Source: Pseudomonadota bacterium
GTDB taxonomy: Bacteria > Desulfobacterota > Desulfarculia > Desulfarculales > Desulfarculaceae
Assembly (NCBI GenBank): GCA_018896025.1
Contig: JAHIND010000015.1
Coordinates: 1 to 64,000, forward strand
Length of the DNA stretch: 64,000 nucleotides
Direction of reading: 5' to 3'
The position numbers were made by a program, and so were the translations under genes. Under the pieces are notes generated by a model, which did no database searches, had not been told where the DNA came from, and was given only the letters and a program-made list of their open reading frames with translations. Shown piece after piece: positions 35,054-44,817 of the stretch (positions within the stretch are counted from its first letter, which is position 1; each line of letters begins with the position of its first letter).

Positions 35054-36868
35054 TTAGTCCTTTCGGCTGGATTCAAAGGAGGAAACAGAATCTATTTCCC
35101 GCCGGCGCTGGTCTTGCAGCCTGGTCACCTGCTCGGAGTCGCCCCGGCTCTGGGCCTCGACGATCTGGCTGGTGAGTTCGCGGTTGCGTTGGCGCATTTG
35201 CCAGCGACGGATTTTTGCGCATAAGGCCTGGGCCTCGCCCGCGGCCTGCTCCGGGGTCAGGATGGGCCCGTCCTGGGCCAGGCGGCTGACCAGGCGGTGC
35301 AGCTCCGGGTCGTCCAGGCGGCTGATCACCGCCGAGGCGTCGGGGACGCCCCCCTGCTCCACGATGTGCTCCACCGCCTGGGCCACGGCCACCAGGTCCG
35401 GGGCCACCAGGGCGGCCAAGGCCCCTTCCCGGGCCAGCACCTGGGCGGCGGATGCCTCGCTCATGGCCAGTTGCAACACCGCCTCCTGCCACTGACGGCC
35501 CACGCCGCCATTTTGGCGCGGTGCCGGGGCGGGGAGCGGGGCGCTGGGGCGGCGGCCGCCGGGCACGGGCAGGCCCAAACGGGCGGCGGCCACCTCGGCG
35601 GGCAGGCCCAGGCGGGCGGCCAAGCGGCTCAGGTAGAGCCAGGAGCTGACCGGGTCGCCGATGGCCTTGATGACCCCCCCGGCCTCGGCCACGATTTTGC
35701 TTTTTCCCTCGGGAGTGCCTTGGTCGCCCTCGGCGATGATCTGGTCAAGCACCGCCTCGATGAGCGATCCGCTGGCCTCAATGGCCTCTTCCAGGCCCTC
35801 GGCCCCTTGGGAGCGGGCGAAACTGTCGGGGTCTTCGCCGGTGGGCAGCAGCAGCACCTCGGGCTGCACCCCCTCGGCCAGGCACAGGGGCAACGAGCGG
35901 CGGGCGGCGCGGACCCCGGCTTGGTCGCCGTCAAACACCAAGACCAGGCGCGAGGCCTGGCCCTTTAGGCGGCGAACCTGCTGAGGAGTCAGCGCGGTGC
36001 CCATGGGGGCCACCGTTTCGCCAAAACCCATAGCCGCCAGGGTGATCACGTCGAAGTAGCCCTCCACCACCAGAGCCCGGTCCTTCTTGCGCATGAAGGG
36101 GCGGGCCCGTTCCAGGTTGTAAAGCGTTGCCGACTTTTTGAAAAGCAGAGTCTCGGGGCCATTCAGGTACTTGGGCTCTCCCCCGCCCAATACCCGGCCT
36201 CCAAAGCTGACCATGCGCCCGCTGACGTCGGCGATGGGAAACATCACCCGTCCCCGGAAGCGGTCATAGCAGCCGTCGCCCTTGTCCCGGGCCACCAACA
36301 TACCGGACTCTATGGCCAAAGCCTCGGGGACCCCTTGGGAGCCCAAAAAGCGCCTTAGGCCTTCCCAGGCGTCCGGGGCCCAACCCAACCCGAAGTCTTT
36401 GATCACCTGGGGCCTGAGGCCCCGTTGCTCCAACAGGTAGCGCCGGGCAGGCTCTCCGCTGGGAGCGGCGAGCTGCTGAACAAAAAAGTTACCGGCTAAC
36501 TCCATTACGCGCAATAGGCGCCCTCGGTGTTGGTCTTGGCGCTTCTGCTCCGGGGTGCGCTCCGGGGTGGGGAGGTGAACCCCATATTGCTCGGCCAAGC
36601 GCTTCACCGCCTCCGGGAAGGTGAGGCCTTCGTCTTTCATGAGGAAGGTGAATACGTTGCCCCCCTCGCCGCAGCCGAAGCAGTGCCAGGTGCCCCGTTC
36701 GCGGTTTACGATGAAGCTGGGGTCGGTGTCGCCGTGGAAGGGGCACAGGCCCTTGAGGGTGCGCCCGGCGGTGGAAAGCTTCACCCGGCGGCCGATGACC
36801 TCGGCGATGTTGGCCGCATTGCGCACCTCATCTATCTTGTGCTCGGGTATGCGTCCGCCGTCGTTCAA
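35054..36868 (-). CDS. dnaG: DNA primase
   Basis: 604 aa. Makes RNA primers at the replication fork. N-terminal zinc ribbon with CPFHGD and CFGCGEGG (~residues 42-68), then the catalytic TOPRIM core with [11 protein letters not shown] (~270) and LVFDGDQAG (~315), and a C-terminal helicase-binding region. Family lengths are about 580-630 aa. It starts with ATG at 36868, one base after the mutS2 stop, and is followed by rpoD, the classic dnaG-rpoD pair of the macromolecular synthesis operon. Confidence 0.97.
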   Translation of the reverse strand: MNDGGRIPEHKIDEVRNAANIAEVIGRRVKLSTAGRTLKGLCPFHGDTDPSFIVNRERGTWHCFGCGEGGNVFTFLMKDEGLTFPEAVKRLAEQYGVHLPTPERTPEQKRQDQHRGRLLRVMELAGNFFVQQLAAPSGEPARRYLLEQRGLRPQVIKDFGLGWAPDAWEGLRRFLGSQGVPEALAIESGMLVARDKGDGCYDRFRGRVMFPIADVSGRMVSFGGRVLGGGEPKYLNGPETLLFKKSATLYNLERARPFMRKKDRALVVEGYFDVITLAAMGFGETVAPMGTALTPQQVRRLKGQASRLVLVFDGDQAGVRAARRSLPLCLAEGVQPEVLLLPTGEDPDSFARSQGAEGLEEAIEASGSLIEAVLDQIIAEGDQGTPEGKSKIVAEAGGVIKAIGDPVSSWLYLSRLAARLGLPAEVAAARLGLPVPGGRRPSAPLPAPAPRQNGGVGRQWQEAVLQLAMSEASAAQVLAREGALAALVAPDLVAVAQAVEHIVEQGGVPDASAVISRLDDPELHRLVSRLAQDGPILTPEQAAGEAQALCAKIRRWQMRQRNRELTSQIVEAQSRGDSEQVTRLQDQRRREIDSVSSFESSRKD

Positions 36869-36869
36869 T

Positions 36870-39347
36870 CTATTGCCTCACCTGAGCCACGGTCACCCCG
36901 GCCCCGCCCTCGCCGCGTTGCCCGGCCCGGAAGGAGGCCACCGCGGGGTGGTCGGACAGGTATTCGCGCACCGCCGCCCTGAGGCGCCCGGTGCCCATGC
37001 CGTGCACCACCCGGATCTCGCCCCGCCCGGCCAACAGGGCCTGGTCCAGGGCCTTGTCCACCAAGGGCAGGGCCTCGTCCACCCGCTTGCCTATGAGGTT
37101 CAGGTCCAGGCCATCGCCCGCCCCGGCCTGCACCGAGATGCCTTTGCCTTTGTTGGCGGCCTTGCCTTTGGGCTGGGTGTGAGCTCCACGGGGCAGCGGC
37201 TTCAGCTCGCTCAGGGGCACCATGACCCGCACCCCGGCCACGCCGACGGACACCGGCACCGTGTCCCGGCCCGGGTGGGGTGCTTCCAAAAGAACCCCGG
37301 TCTGGCCCAGGTTGGTCAGTTCCACCGCGTCGCCCTCCTTGAGCCCGGCCACCCCCGGCTCGCCGCTCTGGGGCGCGGCTGCCTCGGCCACCGAGGCGGT
37401 AGCCTCCACCTGGGCCAAAGCCTCTCGCCGGGCCTGGTACAGCTCCTGGCGCACCGCCCCTTCCTTGACCTTGCCCTGGTCCAGCTGGTCCTGGGCGGTC
37501 TTGCCCAGCAGCTCGGCCAACTCGCCCTCGAAGCGCTTGGCCACCTCGCGCACCCGGCGCTTGCCCTCGGCCAGGGCTCCGGCCCGCTCCTGGGCGGCTT
37601 GGCTTTTCAACAGGCGGGCCTGGTCGCGCTCGCCTCTGGCGGCCAGGCGGTCGGCCGAGGCGGCGGCCCGCTCCTGGCGGGCCTCCTGACGGGTCTGCTC
37701 CGCCTCGCGCAGCAGGGCCACGGTCTGGCGCTCGGCCTGGTCCAGCTCGGTCTCGGCGGCCCGGAGTATCTCCGGCGGGAAGCCCAGGCGGGCAGCCACG
37801 GCCAGGGCGTCGCTAAAACCGGGCGATCCGTAGTGCAGCTGATAGGTGGCCTGGCCGGTGGCCCGGTCAAAGGACACCGACACGTTCTGGGCCTTGTGGT
37901 GCAGGGTGGCGTAGGCCTTGAGCCGGTGAAAGTGGGTGGTGGCCAAGACCATGGACCCCTTGGAGCCCAGCCAGTCCAGCACCGCCGTGGCCAGGGCCGA
38001 GCCCTCGCTGGGGTCGGTGCCCCCCCCGATCTCGTCGATGAGGAACAATGACGAGCGCCCGGCCTGGCTGACCATGCCCGCCAAGCGCCCGGCGTGGGCG
38101 GTGAAGGTGCTCAGGTCGCGGTCCAGATCCTGGTCGTCGCCGATCTCGGCGGCCACGGTGTTGAACACCGCCACCCGGCTGCCCCGCTCCAGGGGGGCGT
38201 GCAGGCCGCACATGACCATGAGGGTGATGAGCCCCAGGGTCTTCAAAGTGGCGGTCTTGCCCCCGGCGTTGGCCCCGCTGAGCACCAGCAAGCGCTGCTC
38301 CGGGCTCACCCGGAGGTTGATGGGTACGCACAGGCCCGGCTTGCCCGAGGCCCGCCAGGCCAGCAGGGGATGCCGGGCCTTGATGAGCTCCACCTCGCCG
38401 GCGGCGGTGAGGACCGGCTCGGCGCACTCCAGGCGCTCTGCGAAGCGGGCCTGGGCCAAAAGGCAATCCAGCTTGGCCATGGCGCGCATGTTTTCGCCCA
38501 GGGCCTGGGACTCCTCGGACAGGCGCTGGGCCACGGCCACCAGCACCTTGATCTCTTCTTCCCGTTCCCGCCGGGTCATCAGGGCCAGCTGGTTGTTGCC
38601 CTCCACCGCGCTGAGGGGCTCCACGAAGCAGGTGGCCCCGGAGCCGGAGGTGTCGTGGATGATGCCAGACACCCGGCCCTTGGCGTCGGCGCGCACCGGC
38701 ACCACGAAGCGCCCGCTACGCTGGGTTACCACCTGGTCGGAAAAGGCCGGGGCCAGGGACTCGTCGTGCACCAGGCCCATGAGTTCGCCGCGCAGGCGCT
38801 CCCGGGCCCGCGCCGCCTCCCGGCGCACCCGGGCCAGCTCGGGCGAAGCCTTGGAGCTGACCGAATGGCCCGGACCGATGACCCGGCGCAGCTCCTTGGC
38901 CAGATCGGGCAAGGGGGTGATCTGGTTGGCCAGGCGGAACAGCTCGTCCATGCGTCCTTCGGACGGGGCCAAAAAAGAGGTGGCCCGTCCGGCGGCGGAG
39001 AGGAAGTCGGCCATCACCTCCAACTCCTCGGGCACCAGGAAGGCCCCTACCGGGCCCAGGCGGCCCAGCAGGGGACGCACGTCCTCCAAGCCGTCCAGGG
39101 AGGGGCGGCCCTGCTCTTCCATTAATTGGCGCAACTGGCTTAGGCGACGCTGGCGGCGGCCCACCACGGCCAAATCCGGGCAGGGCCGGAGAGCCCGCAC
39201 CCGTTCCGCCCCCATGGGGCTTATTGCCAAGCCGGCCACCCGTTCCAGGAGAGGGCCCAGCTCCAGCACCGCCAGGGTCTGGCTGTCGACGCAGGAATGG
39301 GGCCGCTCCGGGCGGGGATCCGCGAAACTTGTTTGAATATCAGGCAT
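36870..39347 (-). CDS. mutS2: Endonuclease MutS2
   Basis: 825 aa. MutS-family ATPase; in other bacteria MutS2 limits recombination or rescues collided ribosomes. It has the MutS-type core with Walker A GANAGGKTATLK (~350), Walker B LFLIDEIGGGTDP, a long coiled coil (~520-650) and the C-terminal Smr nuclease domain (LDLNLIGKRVDEALPLV...VVHGMGTGRL, ~745-810). In the Smr domain LNLIG replaces the more usual LDLRG. No strong ribosome site before ATG 39347. Its place between yqeY and dnaG, with almost no gap to dnaG, is unusual. Confidence 0.94.
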   Translation of the reverse strand: MPDIQTSFADPRPERPHSCVDSQTLAVLELGPLLERVAGLAISPMGAERVRALRPCPDLAVVGRRQRRLSQLRQLMEEQGRPSLDGLEDVRPLLGRLGPVGAFLVPEELEVMADFLSAAGRATSFLAPSEGRMDELFRLANQITPLPDLAKELRRVIGPGHSVSSKASPELARVRREAARARERLRGELMGLVHDESLAPAFSDQVVTQRSGRFVVPVRADAKGRVSGIIHDTSGSGATCFVEPLSAVEGNNQLALMTRREREEEIKVLVAVAQRLSEESQALGENMRAMAKLDCLLAQARFAERLECAEPVLTAAGEVELIKARHPLLAWRASGKPGLCVPINLRVSPEQRLLVLSGANAGGKTATLKTLGLITLMVMCGLHAPLERGSRVAVFNTVAAEIGDDQDLDRDLSTFTAHAGRLAGMVSQAGRSSLFLIDEIGGGTDPSEGSALATAVLDWLGSKGSMVLATTHFHRLKAYATLHHKAQNVSVSFDRATGQATYQLHYGSPGFSDALAVAARLGFPPEILRAAETELDQAERQTVALLREAEQTRQEARQERAAASADRLAARGERDQARLLKSQAAQERAGALAEGKRRVREVAKRFEGELAELLGKTAQDQLDQGKVKEGAVRQELYQARREALAQVEATASVAEAAAPQSGEPGVAGLKEGDAVELTNLGQTGVLLEAPHPGRDTVPVSVGVAGVRVMVPLSELKPLPRGAHTQPKGKAANKGKGISVQAGAGDGLDLNLIGKRVDEALPLVDKALDQALLAGRGEIRVVHGMGTGRLRAAVREYLSDHPAVASFRAGQRGEGGAGVTVAQVRQ

Positions 39348-39386
39348 AGGCGATTGGAGATGACGTCCCGTAATCAGGACTTCCCC

Positions 39387-39836
39387 CTAGGAGTTTTGCA
39401 AGCGCTGGCGCACCAACTGGTTCACCAGCTTGCCGTCGGCCTGCCCGGCCATCCGGGCCATGGCCTCTTTCATAACCGCCCCCATTTCCTTCATGCCCTG
39501 GGGGTTCAGGTCGGCGAAAACCTCGTCCACCACCTTGGCCACGGCATCCTGGTCCAGTTGGGCGGGCAGATAGGCCTCTATGATGGCCAGCTCCGCCTGC
39601 TCCCTGTCGGCCAGGTCCTGTCGGTTGCCCTTGGTGAATTGCTCGATGGACTCGCGGCGCTGCTTGGCCAGGGTGGAGAGGATTTTGATCTCCTCTTCCC
39701 CGTTCAAGGGCCGTTTCAACTCTTTTTCCTGGTTTTTGAAAGCGGCGCGCACCAGCCTGAGGCAACTGGTGGCCAACTCGTCCCTGGACTTTAGGGCGGT
39801 CTTAAGGTCCGCCTCGACCTTCTGGGCCAAGCTCAC
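39387..39836 (-). CDS. yqeY: GatB/YqeY domain protein
   Basis: 149 aa; two-domain helical protein of the GatB/YqeY family, related to the tRNA-binding tail of the amidotransferase GatB, role unsettled. Marks are LKTALKSRDELATSCLRLVRAA near the N-terminus and EAYLPAQLDQDAV, then MKEAMARMAGQADGKLVNQLV at the end. GTG 39836 follows GGGAGGAATTC and matches the family start; an upstream ATG at 39920 lacks a site. yqeY commonly precedes dnaG-rpoD with rpsU; here rpsU is missing from the order and mutS2 comes between. Confidence 0.92.
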   Translation of the reverse strand: MSLAQKVEADLKTALKSRDELATSCLRLVRAAFKNQEKELKRPLNGEEEIKILSTLAKQRRESIEQFTKGNRQDLADREQAELAIIEAYLPAQLDQDAVAKVVDEVFADLNPQGMKEMGAVMKEAMARMAGQADGKLVNQLVRQRLQNS

Positions 39837-39940
39837 GGCGAATTCCTCCCAGCCCAAGGGCTCCAAAAGACTAACAAAATAGTCGGATGTGAGTCTACCA
39901 GCCGTACCGGGGAGTGTCAACTGGAGGCACGGCGCAAAGC

Positions 39941-39969
39941 TTGCCCCTTGCCCCCCGTGGTGCTATGCT
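39941..39969 (+). promoter_or_regulatory. Possible promoter of the acuC-like gene
   Basis: TTGCCC, 17-bp spacer, TATGCT, 40 bp before ATG 40010. Confidence 0.35.
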
Positions 39970-40009
39970 GTCCCGGCTATATTCTAACCCTCCCGTGATG
40001 GGAAGCAAC

Positions 40010-41152
40010 ATGGCTCCCAACAAAACGTTGCCCGAGCCGGCCTACGTATACAGCGACGATTTTCAGCACTTTGATTACGGCCCGCAACACCCCATGCGCA
40101 TGCGACGTTTGGCCCTGACCAACGAGCTGATGGAGTTGTGCGGCCTGGCGGCCACGCCCAGCCCCTTTGCCCCGGCCAGCTTCGAAGAATTGATGATCTA
40201 CCACGACCGGCGTTACCTGGAGACCCTGCGGGAGCTTTCGGCCAGCCCCCTGGCCAGCGGCTACGTGGCCTTCGGCCTGGGCCCGGCGGACAACCCCATA
40301 TTCCAGGGCATGTACGAGCTTTCGGCCCTCATCGCCGGGGGCACCCTGGCCGCCGCCCGCCTGGTGAGCCGCGAGGGCCTTCCGGCCGCCTTCAACATCT
40401 CCGGGGGCATGCACCACGCCTTGGCCGCCCGGGCGGCCGGGTTCTGCTATATCAACGACCCGGTGCTGGCCATCCGCCGCCTGGTGCAACAGGGCAAGCG
40501 GGTGGCCTACGTGGACATCGACGCCCACCACGGCGACGGGGTGCAGTGGGCCTTTTTCGAGAGCGACCAGGTGCTCACCATCAGCCTGCACCAGCACCCG
40601 GCCACCCTGTTCCCAGGCACCGGCTATCTGGAAGAGATGGGCCGGGGGGCGGGCAAGGGCTTCGCGGTGAACCTGCCCCTGTGGATAGACACCGACGACG
40701 ACATTTTCATCGAAAGTTTCGAGGAGGTGGTGCCTCCTTTGCTGGAGGCCTTCGCCCCGGACTTCGTGGTCACCCAACTGGGGGTGGACACCTTTTTGAA
40801 CGACCCCCTGGCCAACCTGAACCTCACCACCAAGGGCTTCGGCTACGCGGTGCGCCGCTTCAAGGATCTGGCCTGGGGCCGCTGGATCGCCTTGGGCGGT
40901 GGCGGCTACAACATGATCAACGTGGCCCGAGCCTGGACCCTGGCCTGGGCCATCATCAGCGGCCAGGAGGGCCTGGTGCCCGACGAGCTGCCTGAGGAAT
41001 TCATGCGCCGCCACCGGGTGCACCCCGACGACCGCCACCTGCTGGACGGCGACGTGCAGCTACGGGGCCGCCACTGGTATAGGGCCGGGCGCGACGCCGC
41101 CGACGCGGTGGATTTCATCAAAAAGAACCATTTCCCCCTGGTAGGCGCCTGA
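40010..41152 (+). CDS. AcuC-like histone deacetylase-family protein
   Basis: 380 aa zinc-dependent deacetylase of the AcuC/HDAC class. Catalytic His pair in ISGGMHHALAARAAG, zinc ligands in VDIDAHHGDGVQ and QLGVDTF, and the catalytic Tyr in GGGGYNM. AcuC in Bacillus deacetylates acetyl-CoA synthetase, so control of acyl-CoA metabolism by lysine deacylation is a reasonable guess; no acetyltransferase is nearby. ATG 40010 has GGGAAGC upstream; ATG 39998 is an alternative. Transcribed in the same direction as the next genes with a 40-bp gap. Confidence 0.88.
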   Translation: MAPNKTLPEPAYVYSDDFQHFDYGPQHPMRMRRLALTNELMELCGLAATPSPFAPASFEELMIYHDRRYLETLRELSASPLASGYVAFGLGPADNPIFQGMYELSALIAGGTLAAARLVSREGLPAAFNISGGMHHALAARAAGFCYINDPVLAIRRLVQQGKRVAYVDIDAHHGDGVQWAFFESDQVLTISLHQHPATLFPGTGYLEEMGRGAGKGFAVNLPLWIDTDDDIFIESFEEVVPPLLEAFAPDFVVTQLGVDTFLNDPLANLNLTTKGFGYAVRRFKDLAWGRWIALGGGGYNMINVARAWTLAWAIISGQEGLVPDELPEEFMRRHRVHPDDRHLLDGDVQLRGRHWYRAGRDAADAVDFIKKNHFPLVGA

Positions 41153-41192
41153 ACTTGCCTTGCGGGGCCCGCCGTTGTAATCTCACGGAACC

Positions 41193-41612
41193 ATGAGTCA
41201 AACGAAATCCCAAAAACGTCGGCTTCCCTTTGAGTGCCAGCGCTGCAACGTCTGTTGCCAGGGGCTGGGCGGCATCTTTTTCGAGCCCGAGGAGATCGCC
41301 CCCGCCGCCGCGCTCATAGACCTGAGCCCCGAGGAATTCATCGCCCGCCACTGCCGCGCCCGTGACGGGCGCTACGAGGTGTTGGCCGGGAAAGACGGGG
41401 CTTGCAGCCTCATGGGCCCCCAGGGCTGCCGCATCCACCAGGCCAAGCCGGCCATCTGCCGCCGCTGGCCCTTTTTTCCGGGCATCCTGGCCAACCCCAG
41501 CGCCTTTGAGGATGCCCGCCAAGCCTGCCCAGGCATCGACCCCGAGGTCTCCCACGAGGAGTTCGTGGCCTTTGCCCGTGAGCAGGGTTTCAGCGAGGAA
41601 ACCGCCGAATGA
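41193..41612 (+). CDS. YkgJ-family cysteine-cluster protein
   Basis: 139 aa. It holds the CxxCxxCC-type cluster [15 protein letters not shown] (residues 14-28) and later cysteines in [21 protein letters not shown] and ACPG, as in the YkgJ family (putative zinc or iron-sulfur chelating proteins). Function is not known. Its last codons overlap the icd start by four bases (ATGA), so translation is coupled. Confidence 0.88.
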   Translation: MSQTKSQKRRLPFECQRCNVCCQGLGGIFFEPEEIAPAAALIDLSPEEFIARHCRARDGRYEVLAGKDGACSLMGPQGCRIHQAKPAICRRWPFFPGILANPSAFEDARQACPGIDPEVSHEEFVAFAREQGFSEETAE

Positions 41613-42841
41613 GCCCATCCAACAAGATTAAAGACCTGCTCCCCTCCGGGGCCGAGCTTATTGAACAAAACGCCGACGGCTCCCTGACGACGCCCAGTCA
41701 ACCGGCGGTGGGCTTCATCGAGGGCGACGGCACCGGGCCGGACATCTGGCGGGCTTCGCGCCTGGTGTTGGACGCGGCGGTGGAAAAGGCCTACGGCGGG
41801 GCGCGGCGCATCCACTGGGTGGAGCTTCTGGCCGGAGAAAAGGCCTACGCCGAGACCGGAGAGCACCTGCCCGCCGCCACGGTGGATCAGATCCGCGAGC
41901 TGAAGGTGGCCATCAAGGGCCCCCTGACCACCCCGGTAGGCGGCGGCTTCCGCTCCATCAACGTAACCCTGCGCCAGGTGCTGGACCTCTACGCCTGCAT
42001 CCGCCCGGTGCGCTACATCCCCGGCGTGCCCAGCCCGGTCAAGCGGCCCGAGGCGGTGGACATGGTGATCTTCCGCGAGAACACCGAGGACGTGTACGCG
42101 GGCATCGAGTGGGCGGCTGGTTCGGAAGAGGCCCACAAGCTCATCAAGTTCATGAACCACGAGCTGGGCACCAAGCTGGACAAGCACACGGCCATCGGCA
42201 TAAAGCCCATGAGCAAGATTAAGTCCCAGCGCCTGATCCGCCGGGCCATGGACTACGCCCTGGAGCGGGGACGCGAGTCGGTTACCTTGGTGCACAAGGG
42301 CAACATCATGAAGTTCACCGAGGGGGCCTTCAAGGACTGGGGCTACGAGTTGGCCCAAGACGAATACCAGGGCCGCTTCGTGAAAGAGGGCGAGGAGATC
42401 CGGCAGGGGCAGGTGGTGGTCAAGGACCGCATCGCGGACAACATGTTCCAGCAGGCCCTGCTGCGCCCCGAGGAGTTCGGGGTGTTGGCCACCCCCAACC
42501 TGAACGGCGACTACCTTAGCGACGCCCTGGCCGCCCAGGTGGGCGGGCTGGGCATGGCGCCGGGCGCCAACATCGGCGACGAGGCTGCGGTGTTCGAGGC
42601 CACCCACGGTTCGGCCCCCAAGTACGCGGGCCTGGACAAGGTGAACCCCGGCTCGGTGATCCTCTCCGGGGCCATGCTGCTGGAGCACCTGGGCTGGCTG
42701 GAAGCGGCGGAGATGATCGCCCCGGCCCTGTCCCGGGCCATCCGGGCCGGTGAGGTCACCTACGACCTGGCCCGCCAGATACCCGGCTCCCGCGAGGTGG
42801 CCTGCTCGGCCTTTGCCCAGCGGGTGGCCGAGCAACTTTAG
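41609..42841 (+). CDS. icd: NADP-dependent isocitrate dehydrogenase
   Basis: 410 aa. Oxidative decarboxylation of isocitrate to 2-oxoglutarate in the TCA cycle. The substrate-binding serine region [25 protein letters not shown] block (residues ~116-135) and PSPVKRPE match the E. coli type; [11 protein letters not shown] and [20 protein letters not shown] are the other signatures. The [10 protein letters not shown] loop fits NADP rather than NAD use, though that is not proven here. It provides 2-oxoglutarate, the signal read by the PII protein encoded later in the window. Overlaps the upstream gene by 4 bp. Confidence 0.94.
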   Translation: MSPSNKIKDLLPSGAELIEQNADGSLTTPSQPAVGFIEGDGTGPDIWRASRLVLDAAVEKAYGGARRIHWVELLAGEKAYAETGEHLPAATVDQIRELKVAIKGPLTTPVGGGFRSINVTLRQVLDLYACIRPVRYIPGVPSPVKRPEAVDMVIFRENTEDVYAGIEWAAGSEEAHKLIKFMNHELGTKLDKHTAIGIKPMSKIKSQRLIRRAMDYALERGRESVTLVHKGNIMKFTEGAFKDWGYELAQDEYQGRFVKEGEEIRQGQVVVKDRIADNMFQQALLRPEEFGVLATPNLNGDYLSDALAAQVGGLGMAPGANIGDEAAVFEATHGSAPKYAGLDKVNPGSVILSGAMLLEHLGWLEAAEMIAPALSRAIRAGEVTYDLARQIPGSREVACSAFAQRVAEQL

Positions 42842-42848
42842 GAGTCAT

Positions 42849-43586
42849 ATGGCCACCGGGGGGGCGCAGGCGCTGGCCAACCTGGCCCACGGCCTTCGTG
42901 ATCTTTTCTTCGCCCCCGCCTGCGCCGCCTGCGGCGGAGCGGTGGAGCACGACGAGTTTCTCTGTCCCGCCTGCCGCGAGCAGGTTTCGCCCCCCACGGA
43001 GCCGTCTTGCCGCGTCTGCGGCCTGCCCGGCCACTCCTGGCATTGCCCGGCCTGCGCGGCCAGCCCGCCGGCCTTTGACGCGGCCCGCGCTCTGGCCCTG
43101 CACACGGGGCCCCTGGCCGAGGTGGTGCGCGGCTTCAAATATCAACGCCGCTATTGGCTGGGTGAGGGCCTGTCGCGCCTGCTGGGAACCGCGCCCCGCT
43201 CCTGGTGGGCCACCGCCGACATCGTCGCTCCTGTGCCTTTGCACCCGCGCCGCCTGGTGGCCCGGGGCTTTAACCAAGCCCTGGTGCTGGCCCGGGGCCT
43301 GCCCGGCGGCCAGGGGCCGGAGTTGGCCCCCCGCCTGCTGAACCGAAAGCGTTATACTAGACCCCAGGTGGGCCTGGACCCGGGCGCAAGACGGCGCAAC
43401 GTGGAGGGGGCCTTCGCCCTGGCCCCGGCCTGGCAGGGCCGCCTGGAGGGAGCCTGGGTGCTCTTGGTAGACGACGTGTTCACCACCGGGGCCACGGTGA
43501 ACGAATGCGCCAAGGTGCTCAAGCAAGCCGGGGCCGAGCGGGTGGAAGTGCTCACCCTGGTGCGGGCGGTGGGCGGCAAGTCTTAG
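42849..43586 (+). CDS. comF: ComF-family phosphoribosyltransferase-like protein
   Basis: 245 aa. N-terminal zinc-finger cysteines (CAACGG, LCPAC, CRVCG, HCPAC) precede a phosphoribosyltransferase fold ending in the PRPP motif VLLVDDVFTTGATVNEC. ComF proteins support DNA uptake or genome maintenance; their enzymatic role is unclear. The internal GFNQALVLAR and TRPQVGLDPGARRRNVEGAF blocks are typical. ATG 42849 follows TAGGAGTC, 8 bp after the icd stop, so it is in the same unit. Confidence 0.92.
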   Translation: MATGGAQALANLAHGLRDLFFAPACAACGGAVEHDEFLCPACREQVSPPTEPSCRVCGLPGHSWHCPACAASPPAFDAARALALHTGPLAEVVRGFKYQRRYWLGEGLSRLLGTAPRSWWATADIVAPVPLHPRRLVARGFNQALVLARGLPGGQGPELAPRLLNRKRYTRPQVGLDPGARRRNVEGAFALAPAWQGRLEGAWVLLVDDVFTTGATVNECAKVLKQAGAERVEVLTLVRAVGGKS

Positions 43587-43613
43587 AATAAAGCGACAAC
43601 GGGGGATTTGGAC

Positions 43614-44246
43614 ATGAAGCAACAAAAAGAGCAAAGCCAAGGACCGTTGCGGCGTTTCATGCGCGGCTGGGGCGGGGCCCTGCTCTGGGCCCTGGTGATC
43701 AGCGCGGTGCTGCGGGCCGGGGTGGTGCAGGCCTCCTGGGTGCCGTCGGGCTCCATGGAGCCCACCCTGCTGCCCGGCGACCACATGCTGGTCAACAAGC
43801 TTTGCTACGACCTCAAGCTGCCCTTCACCGGGGTGGTGCTGCTGCCCCTGGGCGAGCCCCAGCGCGGCGACGTGGTGGTCTTCGCCAACCCCACGGGCCA
43901 CGGCTCCGACTTTGTAAAACGCATCGTGGGCCTGCCCGGCGAGACGGTCGCCATGCGCGGCAAGGTGCTCTACATCGACGGCAAGCCCCTGGCGCAGGAC
44001 TGGGGCCGCTACAGCGGGCGTTCCCATGCGGGCGACCACTTCGGGCCGGTCAAGGTGCCGCCCAAGAGCTACTTCATGATGGGCGACAACCGCGACAACT
44101 CCTTTGACTCGCGCTTTTGGAACCAGGGCCGGGGCGGCTTCGTGCCTCGGGAAGAAATCGTGGGCCGGGCCGAGGTGGTGCTTTGGTCCTGGAAAAACTT
44201 CCCGGTGAGCCTGCGCCTTGACCGCCTGGCCCACCTCATAGATTGA
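43614..44246 (+). CDS. lepB: Signal peptidase I
   Basis: 210 aa inner-membrane protease that removes Sec and Tat signal peptides. One N-terminal membrane anchor (ALLWALVISAVLRAGVV), then the catalytic Ser in PSGSMEPTLLPGD and Lys in DFVKRIVGLPGE, with the GDNRDNSFDSR box near the end. ATG 43614 after GGGGGAT is preferred over TTG 43608. It overlaps or abuts rfaE2. Confidence 0.95.
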   Translation: MKQQKEQSQGPLRRFMRGWGGALLWALVISAVLRAGVVQASWVPSGSMEPTLLPGDHMLVNKLCYDLKLPFTGVVLLPLGEPQRGDVVVFANPTGHGSDFVKRIVGLPGETVAMRGKVLYIDGKPLAQDWGRYSGRSHAGDHFGPVKVPPKSYFMMGDNRDNSFDSRFWNQGRGGFVPREEIVGRAEVVLWSWKNFPVSLRLDRLAHLID

Positions 44247-44260
44247 TGCCGGAGACGCCC

Positions 44261-44752
44261 ATGCTGGACACCAGCCGCAAAATCATGAGACAGGAGCAGG
44301 CGGTGGACTTGGTCCGCCGGGCCCAGGCCGCCGGCAAGAAGGTGGTGTTCACCAACGGCTGCTTCGACCTGTTGCACGCCGGGCACGTGGACCTTCTTAA
44401 CCGCGCCCGCTCTCTGGGCGACCTGCTGGTGCTTGGGCTCAACAGCGACGAGGGGGTGCGGGCCCAGAACAAGGGCCCCGAGCGGCCCATCGTGCCCCAG
44501 GCCCAACGGGCGGCGGTGGTGGCCGGCCTGGAGGCGGTGGACGCAGTGGTGTTTTTTGGCGAGCCCACCCCGGCCCTGCTCATCGAGGCCATCGCCCCGG
44601 ACGTCCTGGTGAAGGGCGGCGACTGGCCCGAGGAAAAGATCGTGGGCGCGGCTTTCGTGCGCTCCCAAGGCGGCCAGGTATTCTCCCTGCCCCTGGTGCC
44701 GGGGCTCTCCACCACCGCCCTGGTGACCAAGCTCAAAACCTCCCGCCCTTGA
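44261..44752 (+). CDS. rfaE2: D-glycero-beta-D-manno-heptose 1-phosphate adenylyltransferase
   Basis: 163 aa nucleotidyltransferase forming ADP-heptose for the LPS inner core; it corresponds to the C-terminal half of HldE as a separate gene. Motifs: FTNGCFDLLHAGHVDLL with the HxGH, then LGLNSDEGVR and the late LVKGGDW and PLVPGLSTTALV. ATG 44261 has GGAG at good spacing; ATG 44246, overlapping the lepB stop, is an alternative. Implies an LPS-bearing outer membrane. Confidence 0.93.
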   Translation: MLDTSRKIMRQEQAVDLVRRAQAAGKKVVFTNGCFDLLHAGHVDLLNRARSLGDLLVLGLNSDEGVRAQNKGPERPIVPQAQRAAVVAGLEAVDAVVFFGEPTPALLIEAIAPDVLVKGGDWPEEKIVGAAFVRSQGGQVFSLPLVPGLSTTALVTKLKTSRP

Positions 44753-44777
44753 CAACCCCCTGTTTGCCCGGACAATA
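44749..44777 (+). promoter_or_regulatory. sigma70-type promoter of the DUF2333 gene
   Basis: TTGACA (overlapping the rfaE2 stop), 17-bp spacer, ACAATA, about 40 bp before the start. Confidence 0.55.
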
Positions 44778-44817
44778 GAAGGGTGCACCCCGCATCTTTC
44801 TTGGGGGAGGAGTCAAG